DNA of 64,000 nt from Zerene cesonia (GCF_012273895.1 NC_052126.1:3609218-3673217), one strand, 5' to 3'; shown: positions 1 to 13,342, counted from the first letter of the stretch. Numbers and translations: made by a program. Notes: generated by a model not told the origin, from the letters alone.

Positions 1-105
1 ACCTCCGGATCGAAAGGACCGATTTCGAATACTCTTTCACTATTGTATGCGAACGTAATCCTGAGTGATATATACCCAGTCCACCAGTTTGATATGTATA
101 TAAGA

Positions 106-308
106 CTAGCTGTGCCCCGTGGTTTTACCCGCGTAAGTCTGTATCCCGTAAGAATATCGTGATCAAAAGCGCCTATGTGTTATTCCAGTTGTCCAACTAT
201 CTACGTACCAAAATGCATTGGAATCGGTTTAGTAGTTTTTGCGTGGAAGAGCAACAAACACACACACATCCTCATCTCACTCTTTCGCATTTATAATATT
301 ACTAGGAC
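106..308 (+). mobile_element. Helitron-like short element, family H1 (diverged copy)
   Basis: This copy begins CTAGCTGTGCCCCGTGG, carries the internal motifs GCGTAAGTCTGTATCCCGTA and GTTATTCCAGTTGTCCA, has a short AC run, and ends in TTTCGCATTTATAATATTA. Seven copies of this element occur in the window. The family resembles the non-autonomous Helitron-like elements common in Lepidoptera. That family name is from recognition and was not searched. Confidence 0.7.
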
Positions 309-478
309 CAGCTATGCTCCGCGCTCTTACACACGCAGTACCTGATATTATATAGTCTAAAGCCTTCCTCAATAAATGGATTATCTTACACTGACCAGAT
401 CAGTTACTGAGATTAGCACGTTCAACCGAATAAACAAACAAACTCTTCAGCTTTAGAATATTAAGATAGATACGATAA
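309..478 (+). mobile_element. Helitron-like short element, family H2 (degenerate)
   Basis: The copy abuts the 3' end of the preceding element. It keeps the motifs AGCCTTCCTCAATAAATGG, TACTGAGATTAGC and AAACAAACTCTTCAGCTTTA seen in cleaner copies at 3,247 and 13,491. The head is decayed. Confidence 0.55.
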
Positions 479-1176
479 AGGATGTAAAGTTCTCCAGTGT
501 GCCCTAGATAGTATTTATTGCGAAAGGGAACTCTTAACTTGAATTGTTTTATTTTTTTCTTTTGAGGTTGATTGTAGACTAAAGCTGATCGAAGTTGCCG
601 AATATAATAATGTAAATGATGTTGATGTTAATAAGCGTACGGTGCTAAATATGATAGTTTAAGTACAAATATTGTTTGACTAGGAACATAATGCATTTTA
701 ACGACCTTCCCAAAGACAAGATTTTTATTTACGTTTGTGCTTACATCTTAAAATTATACTTTACAATAGAAACTTCATCGTTATTCAAAGTGAGGAACTA
801 ATCATTACCTAATACGTATGTATGACGAAAAAAAAAACACAAATGAGGAAAACTTATGATCAATTACTTTCCTCAAAATATATTAGTCTGGAAATACATC
901 ATTAACATTTATTTATTTACATTATTTTAATCTAAATTATTACTTTTATTTATTAATTATTACTTTATTGATATTAATAATAAGGAAACATCCAATTGGG
1001 TAAACCAATTTTAACATTTTATATAAATAAAATCAAACCAAATTAATCTTCATCCTTAATAAAACAATTGATTATTTTAATTGTCATAATTTAGCGAAGA
1101 GTTACCATTCAATCTTTCATAGGATCGCCACTAGTTATTGTAAATGAAAATTGAAGTACATATTCAGTAGAAGCTT

Positions 1177-1340
1177 ATTTATTTATTTATTTATTCTTCA
1201 TTGTATACACAAAAAATACAAAATATAACATAATAATTGTAACAAAGGAATTTGTATGCAATTGGCGGCCTTATGGCTATAAGCCCTTTCTTCCAGGCAA
1301 CCGACGGGTAAAGGATAAATACATAATATAGTCGAAAGTG
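1177..1340 (-). mobile_element. LINE 3' end fragment
   Basis: On the minus strand the order is ...GGTTGCCTGGAAGAAAGGGC, then GCCATAAGGCCGCC, then a short A+T-rich tail ending in tandem AAATAAAT units. This C-terminal codon context plus tail is typical of lepidopteran non-LTR retrotransposons of the CR1/Jockey type. It is strongly 5'-truncated, with no reverse transcriptase body. The clade is uncertain. Confidence 0.55.
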
Positions 1341-2354
1341 TGGGTCAAAATTGTCCTAAATAATCAATAGATATATACAAATACATAGAGACATACTTAC
1401 TATATAAATAAAATAACACTAAACATATACTTATACATATTATATGCATAAATATAAAACCCAAAGTTTACTTTATATTTTAAATTATAATTATAATAAT
1501 ATATAACTACCCGATCCGACAGACGATACCGTGCATCGTGTGAACTGTCAACCGCGTGACGATGAAATAGCCGTTAAATTTTATATATTTTTTTTACATT
1601 TGAAGATTTTCTTTTAAGTTTTTCTTTAATAAGATCCTTCCTATGATAAAAACAAACATATTGAAATAATATATCTAATGTAAATTGGTCCAATAGTACA
1701 CGCCTGAGGCTATGGCCAAAGTGAATGGGTGTTCATTTTTTTTATAGAGGGATATAATAATTTAAGAAGTATTCATACATGCAGGAGTGTCCTCTATGTG
1801 TAAACTTTATTTAAAACAGTAAACAAATAAAGCTGAAGAAATAAAAAACAAGTAATGTCTTGAAATAAATAACAGCCCAATATATTTTTAAGAAGGTATA
1901 TAACCGTATTAACCTCCCTTCTCCGTAACGTCTGTTCATTTATATGAAATTTCGGGCTATATTTACTCTAAAAATAGTAACCATTTTATACCAGTTTTGC
2001 CATGGAATGTTTTTGTATCTCGCAATAGCTAAGACTAGACTATTGCTTCTAATTATATCTGCATGATCACTATCTGTACTGCAATTTGTTTGCCCTTAAA
2101 ATTATGGAGTACATTCGATATTAAAGCAACTTTAAAGTTCGCCTCAGCTATTAATGCTCCAATATGTACTTCTTTGATTTCTACAGAATTAGTGTAGGTT
2201 AGGCCAAACGTTTTGTAATATTATAAATAATATGCTGTTTCATTGTTCTGTTGTAAGGTGCAGGGCAGACGCATTGTGCATAAGTTTACTTTGTCTAATT
2301 CCTTTTATTTACACTCGTCTGTCTTTTGGGTTCTCCGGGAACAATATATTTTTA

Positions 2355-2563
2355 CAAGACGCTCGTCCCGGCTCCGCCCGGATATCAAGATTCCTGTTTC
2401 ATCTCACGGGAGCATTCAATCGGGATATAAAAGAATCCTATCACCAAAGCTCATACCCAGTTGACATATCAAATTTCATCAAAATCCGTTTAGTTATTTT
2501 AGCGTGATTCACGGATAAACATCCAAACAAACCAACTTTCACATTTATAATATTAGTGTGATT
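2355..2563 (+). mobile_element. Helitron-like short element, family H3
   Basis: The head contains CCCGGCTCCGCCCGGATATC. The body has TTTCATCAAAATCCGTTTAG and the end is CACATTTATAATATTAGTGT. The head and body differ from H1 and H2, but the terminal motif is the same. Confidence 0.55.
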
Positions 2564-3246
2564 CAAAATGATGCTAACAGAATTAAAGCTTATGAGGCAG
2601 TGTAATGTTGTATACTAAAAAAAAAATAAAATAAAAAAGAGTTCATTTTCTCACATCATTTACATAAGGTAGTTATGATTAACAATTTTTGTATAAATAG
2701 AACAAAAACGTCAGTCACTTAACGTAATCGCAAATAATAATTCTAGAGAACAGTTCCGATGATAAAACATTCCTAATAAAACACAAGGTTGTTTGCGAAT
2801 TGTATTAGAGTAAATATTATAAGAGAATTTATGGAGTAGGTAGATAATGTTGAAGATATTTGGGAATTACTTACTTAAATATTACTCACGTTTGATTTGT
2901 ATTGAAATAAAAAACCCAGTTTTAAGTTTATTCTCAAAAGTATTGAGCTATCTCTTTTAAATGTAATGGCAAGTGTTTAAAGTGCAATGAAAAACTTAAG
3001 ACAATATAATATTTTTCTATAGTTTATATACTTTCAATATATATTTTTAATGTTATACCTTAATCTGTTTTAATTTTTAATCAATCACATAATACGAGTA
3101 TACTAACTAAGACTAAAGTTTTTGTAGACCGTAGCACAGGCCATGTCATTTATTTCTTTTATTCTTATAAAAATAAATATTTATCAATCTTTATTATATG
3201 ATTAAATGCGTCATTTCAGTATGAAACTTGTAATTGTATATAAAAC

Positions 3247-3410
3247 GAGCGATCCGACCCGGCTTCGCCCGTGATACATATACCTATAGCCTTCCTCAAT
3301 AAATGGGTTATCTAAAACTGAAAGAATTTTTCGAATCGGAATAGTGATTCCTGAGATTAGTGCGTTCAAACAAACAAACTCTTCAGCTTCATAACATTAG
3401 TATAGATACA
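3247..3410 (+). mobile_element. Helitron-like short element, family H2
   Basis: A compact copy beginning near CCCGGCTTCGCCCGTGATAC, continuing through AGCCTTCCTCAATAAATGGG, and ending CTTCAGCTTCATAACATTAG followed by TATAGATA. It is one of the clearest H2 copies in the window. Confidence 0.65.
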
Positions 3411-3953
3411 CAAATATCCCAGCTCAATACATCAGTACTATGTAACTCATACCACTAATGCGAATTTAAAAACACGAAATAAAACCTTCATGTTACAATA
3501 TCGTCGGATGTTACAAACAACCAAATGAACCCACGTTATGTACCCAAGAATTAGTAGATACATAATTCGTCGTTTATTATATTGACTGTGATTTAAATAA
3601 CAAGTAATAAAGATAAAGCTGGAACAATGTGAGAACGATGCTAGAATATTTCAACGCAATTAGTTTCAGTTATTTATTTAAATGCTTTTTGAAACACGTA
3701 GGCATGTTTTCTTTGTTAATTGGACTATTGGTATTTCACAGTGCGCCGTTAGGAAATATATTGAAAATTATGATTAAAATCTTAAAAAGTGCTATAGAAT
3801 ATTTTTTTTGTAAACTATATAAAAGGCAAATTTAATTTAATAGATCCGTAATCTGCCACGTTTTGTTCTTACATAAATTTAGTTTGGTCACCTCAATTTA
3901 ATTCAGAATTCATTGATCAGAAAACTGATAAAGTGGTAGCAAATTATTGAGAA

Positions 3954-4155
3954 CTAGCTGCGACCAGCGGTTTCACCAGCGTAAGTCCGTATCCCGTAGG
4001 AATATCGGGATAAAAAGTTGCCTATATGTTATTCCAGTTGTCCATTTATCTATGTACCAAATTTCATTGCAATCGGTTCAGTAGATTTTGCGTGAAAGAG
4101 CAACAAACACACGCACACATCCTTACAAACTTTCGTATTTATAATATTAGTATTA
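3954..4155 (+). mobile_element. Helitron-like short element, family H1
   Basis: Nearly complete H1 copy from CTAGCTGCGACCAGCGG to TTATAATATTAGTATTAG, with the internal TATCCCGTAGGAATATCGGG core intact. Confidence 0.75.
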
Positions 4156-4461
4156 GTATGATGGTAGGATGTAAAGAAATCACGAAATCCCTATTCCGTC
4201 GTTAAATTAACAGCGGACGATGCCGTATGTACAAGTTTGTTAAAACGTACTATGTTTACAATTTGAATATGAAGAGATATTTTCTATTATATTAGTATTT
4301 AAAACATGACAAGAAACTTATTAACGATGTTTAAGCATTAGTAAATAACAATAATAATTAATGAAGTAACTATAGAATAATTTCATTTTATTTATTGGCA
4401 GTAAAATGTAGTTAATATGTATTCACGTAGTAAACATTTCAGAGAACTTATCTGTAAAAAA

Positions 4462-4690
4462 TACTAATAAATAAAGCTGAATAGCTTGTTCGTTTGCTTG
4501 AACGCGCTCAGTAACAACTATGTCGATTTAAATCAAATTTGGTACAGAGATAGTTTTAAATCCGAGAAAGGACATAAGATCTTTATCCCGATCCCACAAG
4601 AACGGGAAATTGGTGGAAAAAAACCCAGTAACTTCTCTTTTGACTACGAAGGCGAAGCCGCATGTAGAATGCTATTGAAATAACACATAG
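4462..4690 (-). mobile_element. Short interspersed repeat, family H4
   Basis: The segment shows AAATTTGGTACAGAGATAG, then GATCCCACAAGAACGGGAA, then ACTACGAAGGCGAAGCCGC near the right end. These are hallmarks of a widespread lepidopteran repeat usually read from the opposite end. Similar segments occur at 4,938-5,168 and 24,540-24,735. The open frame across it is a repeat artefact. Confidence 0.55.
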
Positions 4691-4937
4691 ACGCGATAAT
4701 GACTGAGAATTATTGTTAAGTAAGTAATAATTAGTTAAACGTGTGTTAGCATATTTTATGATGTTTAGCGTTTACAACGTAATTATGTTTTAAATTTATA
4801 ATTAACAAAGCAAATGTAGTTAAGAATAGGTATCTATAGTATAAAAAATATGGTCGGGGTCAAATTCTGTATATTGAAGATATTTAGATTTTCTTTTTGT
4901 GGGGCGTTTTATTGTCGAGAATGAAGTATATAAAATG

Positions 4938-5168
4938 CAGTTTAAAAAATTTTTGACTGTCTGTCTGCCTAAATGTCTCGAAGGAGAATCACGCAAAAAC
5001 TGCTGAACGGATTTTTATGAAACTTGGTGTGGTTATAGCACTTACTCCGAGGAAGGATCTTATTTACTTTTCATCCCGGAAATCGATACGGTGTCTGAGG
5101 GGGGAGGGGTGAAAGCTAATCTAAGTATTTATTGACAAACGCGAACAAAGCGCGTAGTACAGCTAATG
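4938..5168 (-). mobile_element. Short interspersed repeat, family H4
   Basis: Contains CGCAAAAACTGCTGAACGG, ATGAAACTTGGTGTGG, TTTTCATCCCGGAAATCG and an AACGCGAACAAAGCGCG end. It is the same general family as 4,462-4,690, in the same orientation. Confidence 0.55.
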
Positions 5169-6063
5169 GGATATACGTTATTTTATAAATTCCCATTACA
5201 TATATTAGTTTTCTTTCGATCGTTGAATTTTGACAAATTTTTCTCATGAATTCAAGTTGCGTCACAGCAAACCTGATTTCCCAGTAACATTCCATAAGAA
5301 TCCAAACCTTTTAGTCTCAGTGGATTTTCCAGCATAGAGAGATATATCTTGCATTCATTTCATATTTGATACGAGTACCTAATATGTAAATATTTTGACG
5401 TTTTCGATTAAATCGTCCGTATTAAAACGAATTGTATTTTGGGATGTGATTTACAATGTCAATGTTTTTTCACTTTTCTTTTACGGGCAAAGATGAGCTT
5501 TGCATTTGCGTATACATAGATGGTATAGATGCGATGACGGGCTAGGGCGTAGTGCATCTTTTGATTGGTTAATACCGGCTTATACAGTTTTCTGTATAGC
5601 GGCCTGAAGCGCAGCGTGTGAAGTCAGCGGTTTCTGGCTGCACGTGTGGCGGTTACTCACACGTATACAAAGCTCTGCTTACACCTCACGGACTGTATAA
5701 ATGTGCCCTTCTATATCTTATATTTTGATACGTCTTATTACACATATGAGTTGAGTATATCTAACTTCCAAAGGAAATCTTAACGATTAGTATATGGAGC
5801 CTTGGGTAACCTAATGACGATCTGAGCATTATATCCCTCAACTACAGTCATTATCGTGAGGATCGGTTGTGCGTACGTACGTCTTTGATCATTATTTTAT
5901 GAAAACAATCATTCAACAAGCATTGTTAACGATAGAGTGTTGTAAGTTTGATGTGTGTGTGTTTATACTCGTAAAAAGAGATAAATATAAACTCTATGAT
6001 TATTTTAATGATTAGTGATAATCAACATCTCACACGGGATTCATAAGATCTCCTATAAATACA

Positions 6064-6250
6064 GGCTTTTTCCCGCAGCATCATAATATTATCCCCCTGG
6101 GGGTAATTTAACAAAATCCTATACGGACGCCTACATCATAGTGGCTGTCAACATAAAAATGTCAGGCCGATCGGTCCAGTATTTTGGGATGTGCGTTGAT
6201 TGATCAGTCAATTAGTCACCTTTGCGTTTTAAATGTTAAGATTTTATACA
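6064..6250. repeat. Dispersed repeat fragment
   Basis: Includes GATCGGTCCAGTATTTTGGG, GATGTGCGTTGATTGATC and AGTCACCTTTGCGTTTTAAA, a motif order I recognise from lepidopteran interspersed repeats. No coding potential is visible and the class is uncertain. Confidence 0.4.
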
Positions 6251-6504
6251 ATAAACTATATAGACACTGAAATTAATCTAGATAATTCACCGAGCCTATC
6301 ATAGCAAAACCGCATGCACCATAGCGCTCGCCTCCCGTTACACAACGCAAGAAAATATAGGAATTTCTCAACGTCTAGACCGGAACAAATGATTGTCTTG
6401 AACAATCTAGTGTTTAACTTGCGCTATGTGACCTATGCGGGTAGACTTATCGCGGTTGAATTCACAACTACGAATTAGTTTGTTGTTGTATGCACATGGC
6501 TATA

Positions 6505-6610
6505 CGTGTACTTTACGGCTTCAACCGATTTCAAAAAGGAGGTTATCAAGTCGACTATAAATTTCTCTACTCGCCTATTTGGCACTCACATCTACCCTAT
6601 CTAATATTAC
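6505..6610. repeat. Dispersed repeat fragment
   Basis: Contains GGCTTCAACCGATTTCAAAA followed by AGGAGGTTATCAAGTCGACT, a diverged copy of a very common lepidopteran repeat. The boundaries are approximate. Confidence 0.35.
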
Positions 6611-6849
6611 CTAATACTTCACATATGACGCTTTTTATCTTTATTTAATTATGCAGTTTTTGCATACTTTTTTTATATGCTTAATAACTCCCAATCAAAG
6701 CGAAATATGCTTTTATTCTTATTAAAATTTTGTTCATTTGTATACTTCTCATATCTGCAATCCGGTCTTAGTAAAACCTCACCAGAGTTACGAATTGAGT
6801 TTTGCCTTTACTCATGTTTATATTGATTCCTTCTGTGCCTGTGTTTCTA

Positions 6850-6975
6850 ACTGGATTCCTTCGAAGCCGCTGGACTGATTTTAATTAAATATTTGTGTCT
6901 TCAGGTGAATTCGAGAATTGTTTAGAATTTAGATTTACAATTATTACCCACGCGAGACCGCGAGTAGCTAGTTTT
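6850..6975 (-). repeat. Dispersed repeat fragment ending in GTAGCTAGTTTTT
   Basis: Contains CCTTCGAAGCCGCTGGACTG and ends at the right with CGCGAGACCGCGAGTAGCTA. This matches reversed H-type repeats whose heads start at CTAGC. It is decayed. Confidence 0.35.
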
Positions 6976-8257
6976 TACTATAGTGTAAGATAATTAGCCA
7001 AATAAAAATCACTGCTTAGTTGTGTTGGACATCTACCAGCTTAAAAGCCGTGCCTTTCTGTAAAATGTTATAAATCTTAAGTTTGAGCCTATAAAATAAA
7101 ATACATCAAGTACAATCTACATTGTATGTAAGCTGGTACTGTTAAAAAGTACACGAGAACCGGTAAGAGGCTCTCGCGATATCCGGATGGAAACCCAAAA
7201 CAGTATGTACGGGGATCCCCCATTGTAGGTCCTGTTTTGTAATAGTAATGCAGTATAATGGTATATAGAAACAATGTTTTTTTGCTTCTTATGTTATGGG
7301 AATCCAGATACCTAATTGAGAAATATGTGTGGTAGTGGTTTTGTGAAATTGTCATATGGGATTTTATGACACAATTTGGTTTAGGGAACGGCGTATTGAA
7401 TAATGTCGTATTTTTTTATATTTATTTTATTAATGCTGTACTTAAGAATTAGGAGTAATCAAAATAATAATTAAAATTGTATTATTTATGTCCAACTATT
7501 TTCAATTACTTTTAAACCAAAATGAACGCGAAACGCGAAAGTTTGTACGAATATAATTATCTATGGAAAATTAGTCACACACACTCCAGAATTAATGGCC
7601 TTACTAGGTCGGTCTATCTATGAATTATCTAATGAGAAGTAACATTACTTTTTCTTGGCCAAATTTAATGTTGTATTTAGTAATACGTATAGTATTATGT
7701 TATCTGTGGTAATATATTCTGCTTGTTTTATGTAATTATGACTTGTGTAATAGAGTGTATATATTTGTGTATATTTCAACAATAACACATGTCCCACTCG
7801 TATAATAAAATATATCAATGTTTGTAAGAATGTATGGATGTAAGTTTCTTACTTTTTCCCGCGAAAACCACTGCACGAATTTTGATAATAGTTGGCATTG
7901 ATGTAACTTTTGCACCATAATAAGACATCATTTATTGAAATACATGGCTTCGCCCAGATTCGTTCTAAGACTTGAAGAATGAATATAATTATGTTTTACA
8001 TTTAAAAAATTGTGATAAATATTTAAAAGTACGTCTAATCATAAATGGACCCTTAACAATTTAACAAGCTTTTATTAGCTTCAAGTTTGCATGTAACCGT
8101 CTTCTTTAGACTCGAATCTGACCCACTTTTAACAGACAGATTTAATTCAAACACTTTATAGTTATCAGTGACAATGCAATAATTTCCTGTGATTATGTTA
8201 GTATCCTGATTAGGGTCGCAAGATTGTATAATTTCTTTACGTATACGCCCAACATAT

Positions 8258-8313
8258 AAAATCAACTAATTTGACTCACTAGCTTTCAGTAGTGAGTTAA
8301 TTTAGTTGATTTT
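8258..8313. repeat. 56-bp hairpin (24-bp arms, 8-nt loop)
   Basis: The left arm 8,258-8,281 and right arm 8,290-8,313 are complementary at 22 of 24 positions. They are separated by the 8-nt loop GCTTTCAG. No coding or repeat family explains it. It may be the remains of a foldback or MITE element. Confidence 0.7.
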
Positions 8314-8618
8314 AAAGCCTGTTATTTAGCTATATTTATAATAAGTAAGAGTAAAGCAACTTCTTCTTCTTAAATTAAACGGATGCATACGGATAATCCA
8401 AATTACATAATATGAAAATATGGAAAATTCATTAAATTATGAAGAGGATAACCGATCATTAGGTGTAGCTGTATTAAAGTTTAAATCAAATATGACTTAA
8501 TGACATAAACGCAACCTAATGCATGGTTTAATAGTTTGTACATTTATTTTCATTAGGTCAAACAATGAATTGCAATTTTATATATATGCTTTCTGTATGT
8601 AGATGCGTTTATGAAATA

Positions 8619-8812
8619 CTAGCTGCGCCCCGCGTTTTTACCCGCGTAAGTCCGTATCCCGTAGGAATATCGGGATAAAAAGTTGCCTATATGATATTCC
8701 AGTTGTCCAGCTGTCTACGTACCAAATTTAATTGAAATCGGTTAAGAAGTTTTTGCGTGAAAGAGCAACAAACACAAACACATCCTTACAAACTTTCGCA
8801 TTTATAATATTA
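8619..8812 (+). mobile_element. Helitron-like short element, family H1
   Basis: Full-length-looking copy from CTAGCTGCGCCCCGCG to CGCATTTATAATATTAA. It is followed directly by a degenerate H2 copy, the same H1-H2 order as at 106-478. Confidence 0.75.
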
Positions 8813-8815
8813 AGC

Positions 8816-8955
8816 AGGAAGGATGAAGTCGATATACGTAGAGCCTTTCTGAATGGACTTTTCAATACAAAAATAATTTTTGAATTATAACGAGTAGTTC
8901 CTGAGTTTAACAAACAAACGCTCGTTCTAACAAACAAACACTTCAGCCTAGTCTT
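8816..8955 (+). mobile_element. Helitron-like short element, family H2 (degenerate)
   Basis: Keeps AGCCTTTCTGAATGGAC, AGTAGTTCCTGAGTTTAAC and AACAAACACTTCAGCC. The characteristic ends are lost. Confidence 0.45.
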
Positions 8956-9210
8956 GCAGGGTATTTTAGCGAAAAACCTTAATATGAATGGAATGGGGCT
9001 TGAGATTATATATAAGAGAATGAATGTCGCACGATATTACGAAATATACGCTAACTATACTATATATGCTTATAGTTTCTTTTCCGGTTAAATTATCTGT
9101 AAGAAAAAATAGAAATAACGCATTACGACGTCATAAAAGATTATATCGGTTACTAGTGGCTTCATCTGTACATGATGAAACTGACCTAAGAAATTTCCTT
9201 ATACATAAAT

Positions 9211-9300
9211 AACTAGCAATTCGCCCCGGCTTCGCCCGTGGTACATATATAGCGTATGTCACTCAGCGGAGTTGCAACTTTTAGACAAAAAAAAGACAAA
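9211..9300 (+). mobile_element. H2 element head fragment
   Basis: Begins CTAGCAATTCGCCCCGGCTT, then CGCCCGTGGTACATATATAG. Only the 5' portion is recognisable. Confidence 0.5.
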
Positions 9301-10140
9301 CGAATACGTTATAACTTGTTGCCATAACCAAGAGAAAGGGATTCATTTTATACACATATATATATATAAGTATGCGGTAGATGTAATGATATATATTAAT
9401 ATTAATAAAAGGTTTACAAGGTTAACACGTATTAAATTTCTAAATTGAAAGCAGAATCCCATCACATCTCTCTCTTTCCTATAATATGCTATTCCGAATG
9501 CATTATAACAGAGTTAAAAAATAAAATTTACACAATATTCAACGAACAAGGAATAAATCATTGTGTATTTTCGTAACTATTAACTTTATTAAATAAGAGA
9601 AATTAATACGTGTCTTGATTGTCATAATTTGTCTTGTCATAATTTGATCGCACTAATACTATCAAGATTTTATCATTTTTTCTAAGATATTTAATTTGAC
9701 ATTTTGGTACTGAGAACTAACATTATATGAATACATAAGTGAAATATTAATATAAGGTACATTAGATTGCGCAATAAATTAATAAAGTTCATATTCTATA
9801 ATTTCTTGGATATATTTATGTTCATTATTCGGATATTCAATGCTTTGATAATCAGTAAGAATATAAGGTTAATATTTAATTAATTTTAAGTAGCAGAAAG
9901 TACAATTAAGATTAGCAAATTAGCGAAATTCCCCAAAACATTATCTCAATCCAAGGTCGCGTATACCTGTCAGCTCAAGAATACAGCGACGCCCTCATTT
10001 AAACTCCACAACTTTCGCATCTACGACATTGCAATAATGTTGAAATTAGCATGATGCATTTTATGTATCCCTTTCACTTATCATCACGGCTGAGATGCGT
10101 CAAACAGGTGATACGGGCTGCTGTATGGTCATTTACCGTC

Positions 10141-10330
10141 CACAGACCATATGTAGCGTTCGCGGGCGAGCGCGAAAATCGAACGCCGGCGTTCGAAATT
10201 TGAAAACTGTTGTGGATTTATTTTGAAAAAAAAAGTAACACTAACAATTCGTGGTTTGTTTTTAAATTCTTACTGGCATGCTCGGTTTTGGATTGTGCAC
10301 CGGCGTTTCGAATTTTTAAAAACGTAAGTT
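10141..10330. repeat. G+C-rich repeat remnant with an 18-bp perfect palindrome
   Basis: A local G+C-rich patch contains the perfect palindrome TCGAACGCCGGCGTTCGA at 10,179-10,196. The half-motif GCCGGCGTTCG returns in altered form near 10,302. The conserved look suggests an old transposon end. I do not recognise a coding region. Confidence 0.4.
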
Positions 10331-11045
10331 TATTTTTCGTTATACGTTTTTTTTTATTTTTTTATTTCTTTACTGCCCTATATTTATTTATGCACAGATA
10401 ATTTATAAATAATATTGTATGATAAAAAAATTATATATTTAACATCATAAATAAGATTTATTTTAATGTAGTATTTTTTCGTTACGTTTATTAATAAAAT
10501 CTCGATTTAATAGTTTCATGCATAAAAAAATTTGCATATCAAAGACACGCTATATCGAAACTAATGCAATTTGCAAATGCAATAAAATTTAATCAAAATT
10601 TTTAATGAATGCATCTAACGCTGGCCCAAATAATTTCACTCTCACTGCGCATTAACATAGCCATTACATATTATATATTATTCTCTGACCGGTTGGTTGG
10701 CTAACAACGTGTACTTTTAGTTTAAAATCCTTGACCACTCTTCTAAGATATCCAAATACATTTTACTTGCAAGGCTCTATGTTCAAGGTGTACTATTTTT
10801 AATTGTCTGTGGAATTCGACGAATTTTTTATATGTGCCAAATATTTCAATTATTTACGTCGACAGAAAGCCTTTGCTTAATGACAAAGCAAAGAAAAAAT
10901 GGAAATTAATTATATTTTATTTTTGTTTAAGCAGTTCCATTAACACAATGCAATTCATTTCTTAATGGAAAATAATATAAATAAATAGAATTTAAAATTA
11001 AATTCAGTTTTGATACCTTGTCTTAGTAATTATAGCTTTATTTTT

Positions 11046-11180
11046 TTAAAAAGCAACTACAGAGTTTCTTGCCGGTTCTTCTCTGTAGAAACTGCTTTCC
11101 GAACCGGTGATAAATGTTAAAATTAATTTATGACGATGCAAAAGTGCTTCTATAAGAAACCTAATTTTATAAATAAACTT
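11046..11180 (+). mobile_element. LINE 3' tail fragment
   Basis: Contains GAGTTTCTTGCCGGTTCTTC, GTAGAAACTGCTTTCCGAAC and CGGTGATAAATG, then an A+T-rich tail with TATAAGAAACCTAATTTTAT. This is a very common end segment of lepidopteran non-LTR elements. A diverged relative lies at 45,600-45,720. Confidence 0.5.
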
Positions 11181-11767
11181 TTTTGTTTGAATTAAGCTTA
11201 GAAATCAATATATAAAACGTTTTCATCCTAACGCATGAACTATGAAAAAAAGTAAATGAGCCTTATTGTTAAATATTTGTGTTTTATGTACAAGGTGTAC
11301 ATACTTTTTTGTTTTGACTAAAAATAAATTGACTAAAAAGTTTATATTTCTGGAATACACAATTTTAATACGTAATTATAAGCCTCAGTCCTAAAGAAAT
11401 AAAAACATTTAAATTTATAGCGGTTTTTAAGACTATGCATTAATTTTTCATTCATTAGTTCATACAATAAAGGTTTTGTATGAATATTTTGAAGATATGA
11501 TATACAATAGAGGTATAATAGAAGTGGTAGGAAGCGTAAGACAAATGTGGAAGTCGAGGACGCTTAGGCACAAATTCGGGCAACTTGTACAGAAAAAGGT
11601 GGATACCACACCACCATTGAAGATCTCCTTGAAATATTAGCATGTGAATGCAATTGTGATTCGGTGATTGGGTGAAAAATAGTTTTTTTTTTATAACTAA
11701 CTGATATTAGAAATGTGAAAGTGTTTGTTTGTCTTTCTTATACGTCGCGAGCGAATTTTTGATATCC

Positions 11768-11912
11768 TTCCTATCCTACTTATATTAGAAATAAAATATG
11801 AAATTTGCTACGTAGACGGCTGGATAACTGGAATAACATATAGGCAACTTTTTATTCCGATATTCCTACGGGATACGGACTTACGCGGGTGAAAGCGCGG
11901 GGCGCAGTTAGT
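11768..11912 (-). mobile_element. Helitron-like short element, family H1 (internally deleted)
   Basis: Reversed H1 copy ending GGGGCGCAGTTAGT. The middle segment with the HCGCAAAAAC-type core is missing, so the terminal TAATATTAG-like end is fused directly to the body. Confidence 0.6.
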
Positions 11913-13342
11913 GATTTTCGTAATTCGAGATAGGTAGGAGGGTAAATAGGCTAGGAGAGAAATAGGCCTCATTTTACCAGGGGAAACCTAACCCTCCCGT
12001 GGGAATTTTTATTGACTGCGCGGATGAAGCCACAGGTGAAGATATTGTAATTTAAAAAACACGATAATGATTAAAAAGAAATCACGTGAATTACTTTGAG
12101 GAAAAGATGATCAAACGTGAGAGAAAATCCAAGGGAAATAACCTTTAGAATAATTTGTATGTGATTCATTTATATGGTCCTATAACATACCGGTATCTAT
12201 AAAAATAACGTTAATTCATTCATGGAACTCCGTTCGTTATGCAATTATGTTAATTCACTTCAATTTGTTTTTTCATTGAATTTAAATGTGGTTTTAGAAT
12301 GTTTCCTGATAGATCATTGTAGGGCTGTGTCTCTATTGTTTTCGTAAACAATATAATATATATAATAAAATTTCTAAACGGTGGGTTTCATTTTCGATTT
12401 GTTATCATTAGACTTTGCGTTAACTTTTTTACGCTTTATTGTGAACGAGGTCTTCAATTTATGAATCACTTTAAAGGTAGGAACTTTTGTGATATTGCTG
12501 TGACGTGTAGGTATATATTTTGTAGTTAAATAATAATTATTTTATATTTTTAAAACGTAAGGTGTACTAATAAATATTTTGACCTTCAAAAACTTTCTTT
12601 TAGTGTTATCTTATCTGCTTAAATTCATCGTTTTAGCGTGGAAACGGAACACATTAAAAATATATTAATACATGTATGTAGGTCAATAGAATTTGAATCA
12701 TTTATTCAAATACATATCTTATATTAACTATACTATGATAAGTACTTTGTACATGAGAGGGTCTTCCAAAACTATGCGACCTACATGATAACAATAATTA
12801 TACCAATTAATAGATAGCCTCTAACCTTCAACAAAAGAAGAAAAACCCATAAGATCTTATAATATTACACAAATATAAACAGGAAAGTAAAATACTATAT
12901 CGGTAAATGATGATGTGAATGAATCCAGTTGTTGACATAATTAAGCATTTTTACATATTACACAAGATAGGGCAAATATATATTTTGATGTCCATTACAT
13001 GTAACGCTTCCTATAACAATAAATGTATTGTGATGAAATATAAGCCTTTGCGCCATCTTCCTTCATATCGAATCATAACGGAATCCATATAATAATATAC
13101 TATTGGAAAAAATCTTTCAATGCTTCAAACATCAACAATTTATTTAACCGGTAGATTCTCCGGTTTCTTAACTCGCCGAATGAAACAATTAGTACTATTC
13201 GCATGCTAAACTTTAACTCTGATGTTCTGGTCTGTGCTAATGGTATATTTGTGGTCCGTGAGTTGTGCCGAAGCGTAATCGACTACCATATTCATAAACA
13301 TCATTGCCCTTCTAAGTCGAGAAAGGCAGTTTAATAATAATC

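Noticed and set aside
3629..3835. 68-codon open frame with a membrane-like stretch
   Set aside because: Phe/Leu/Ile-rich content is expected by chance in such DNA, and no supporting neighbours exist.
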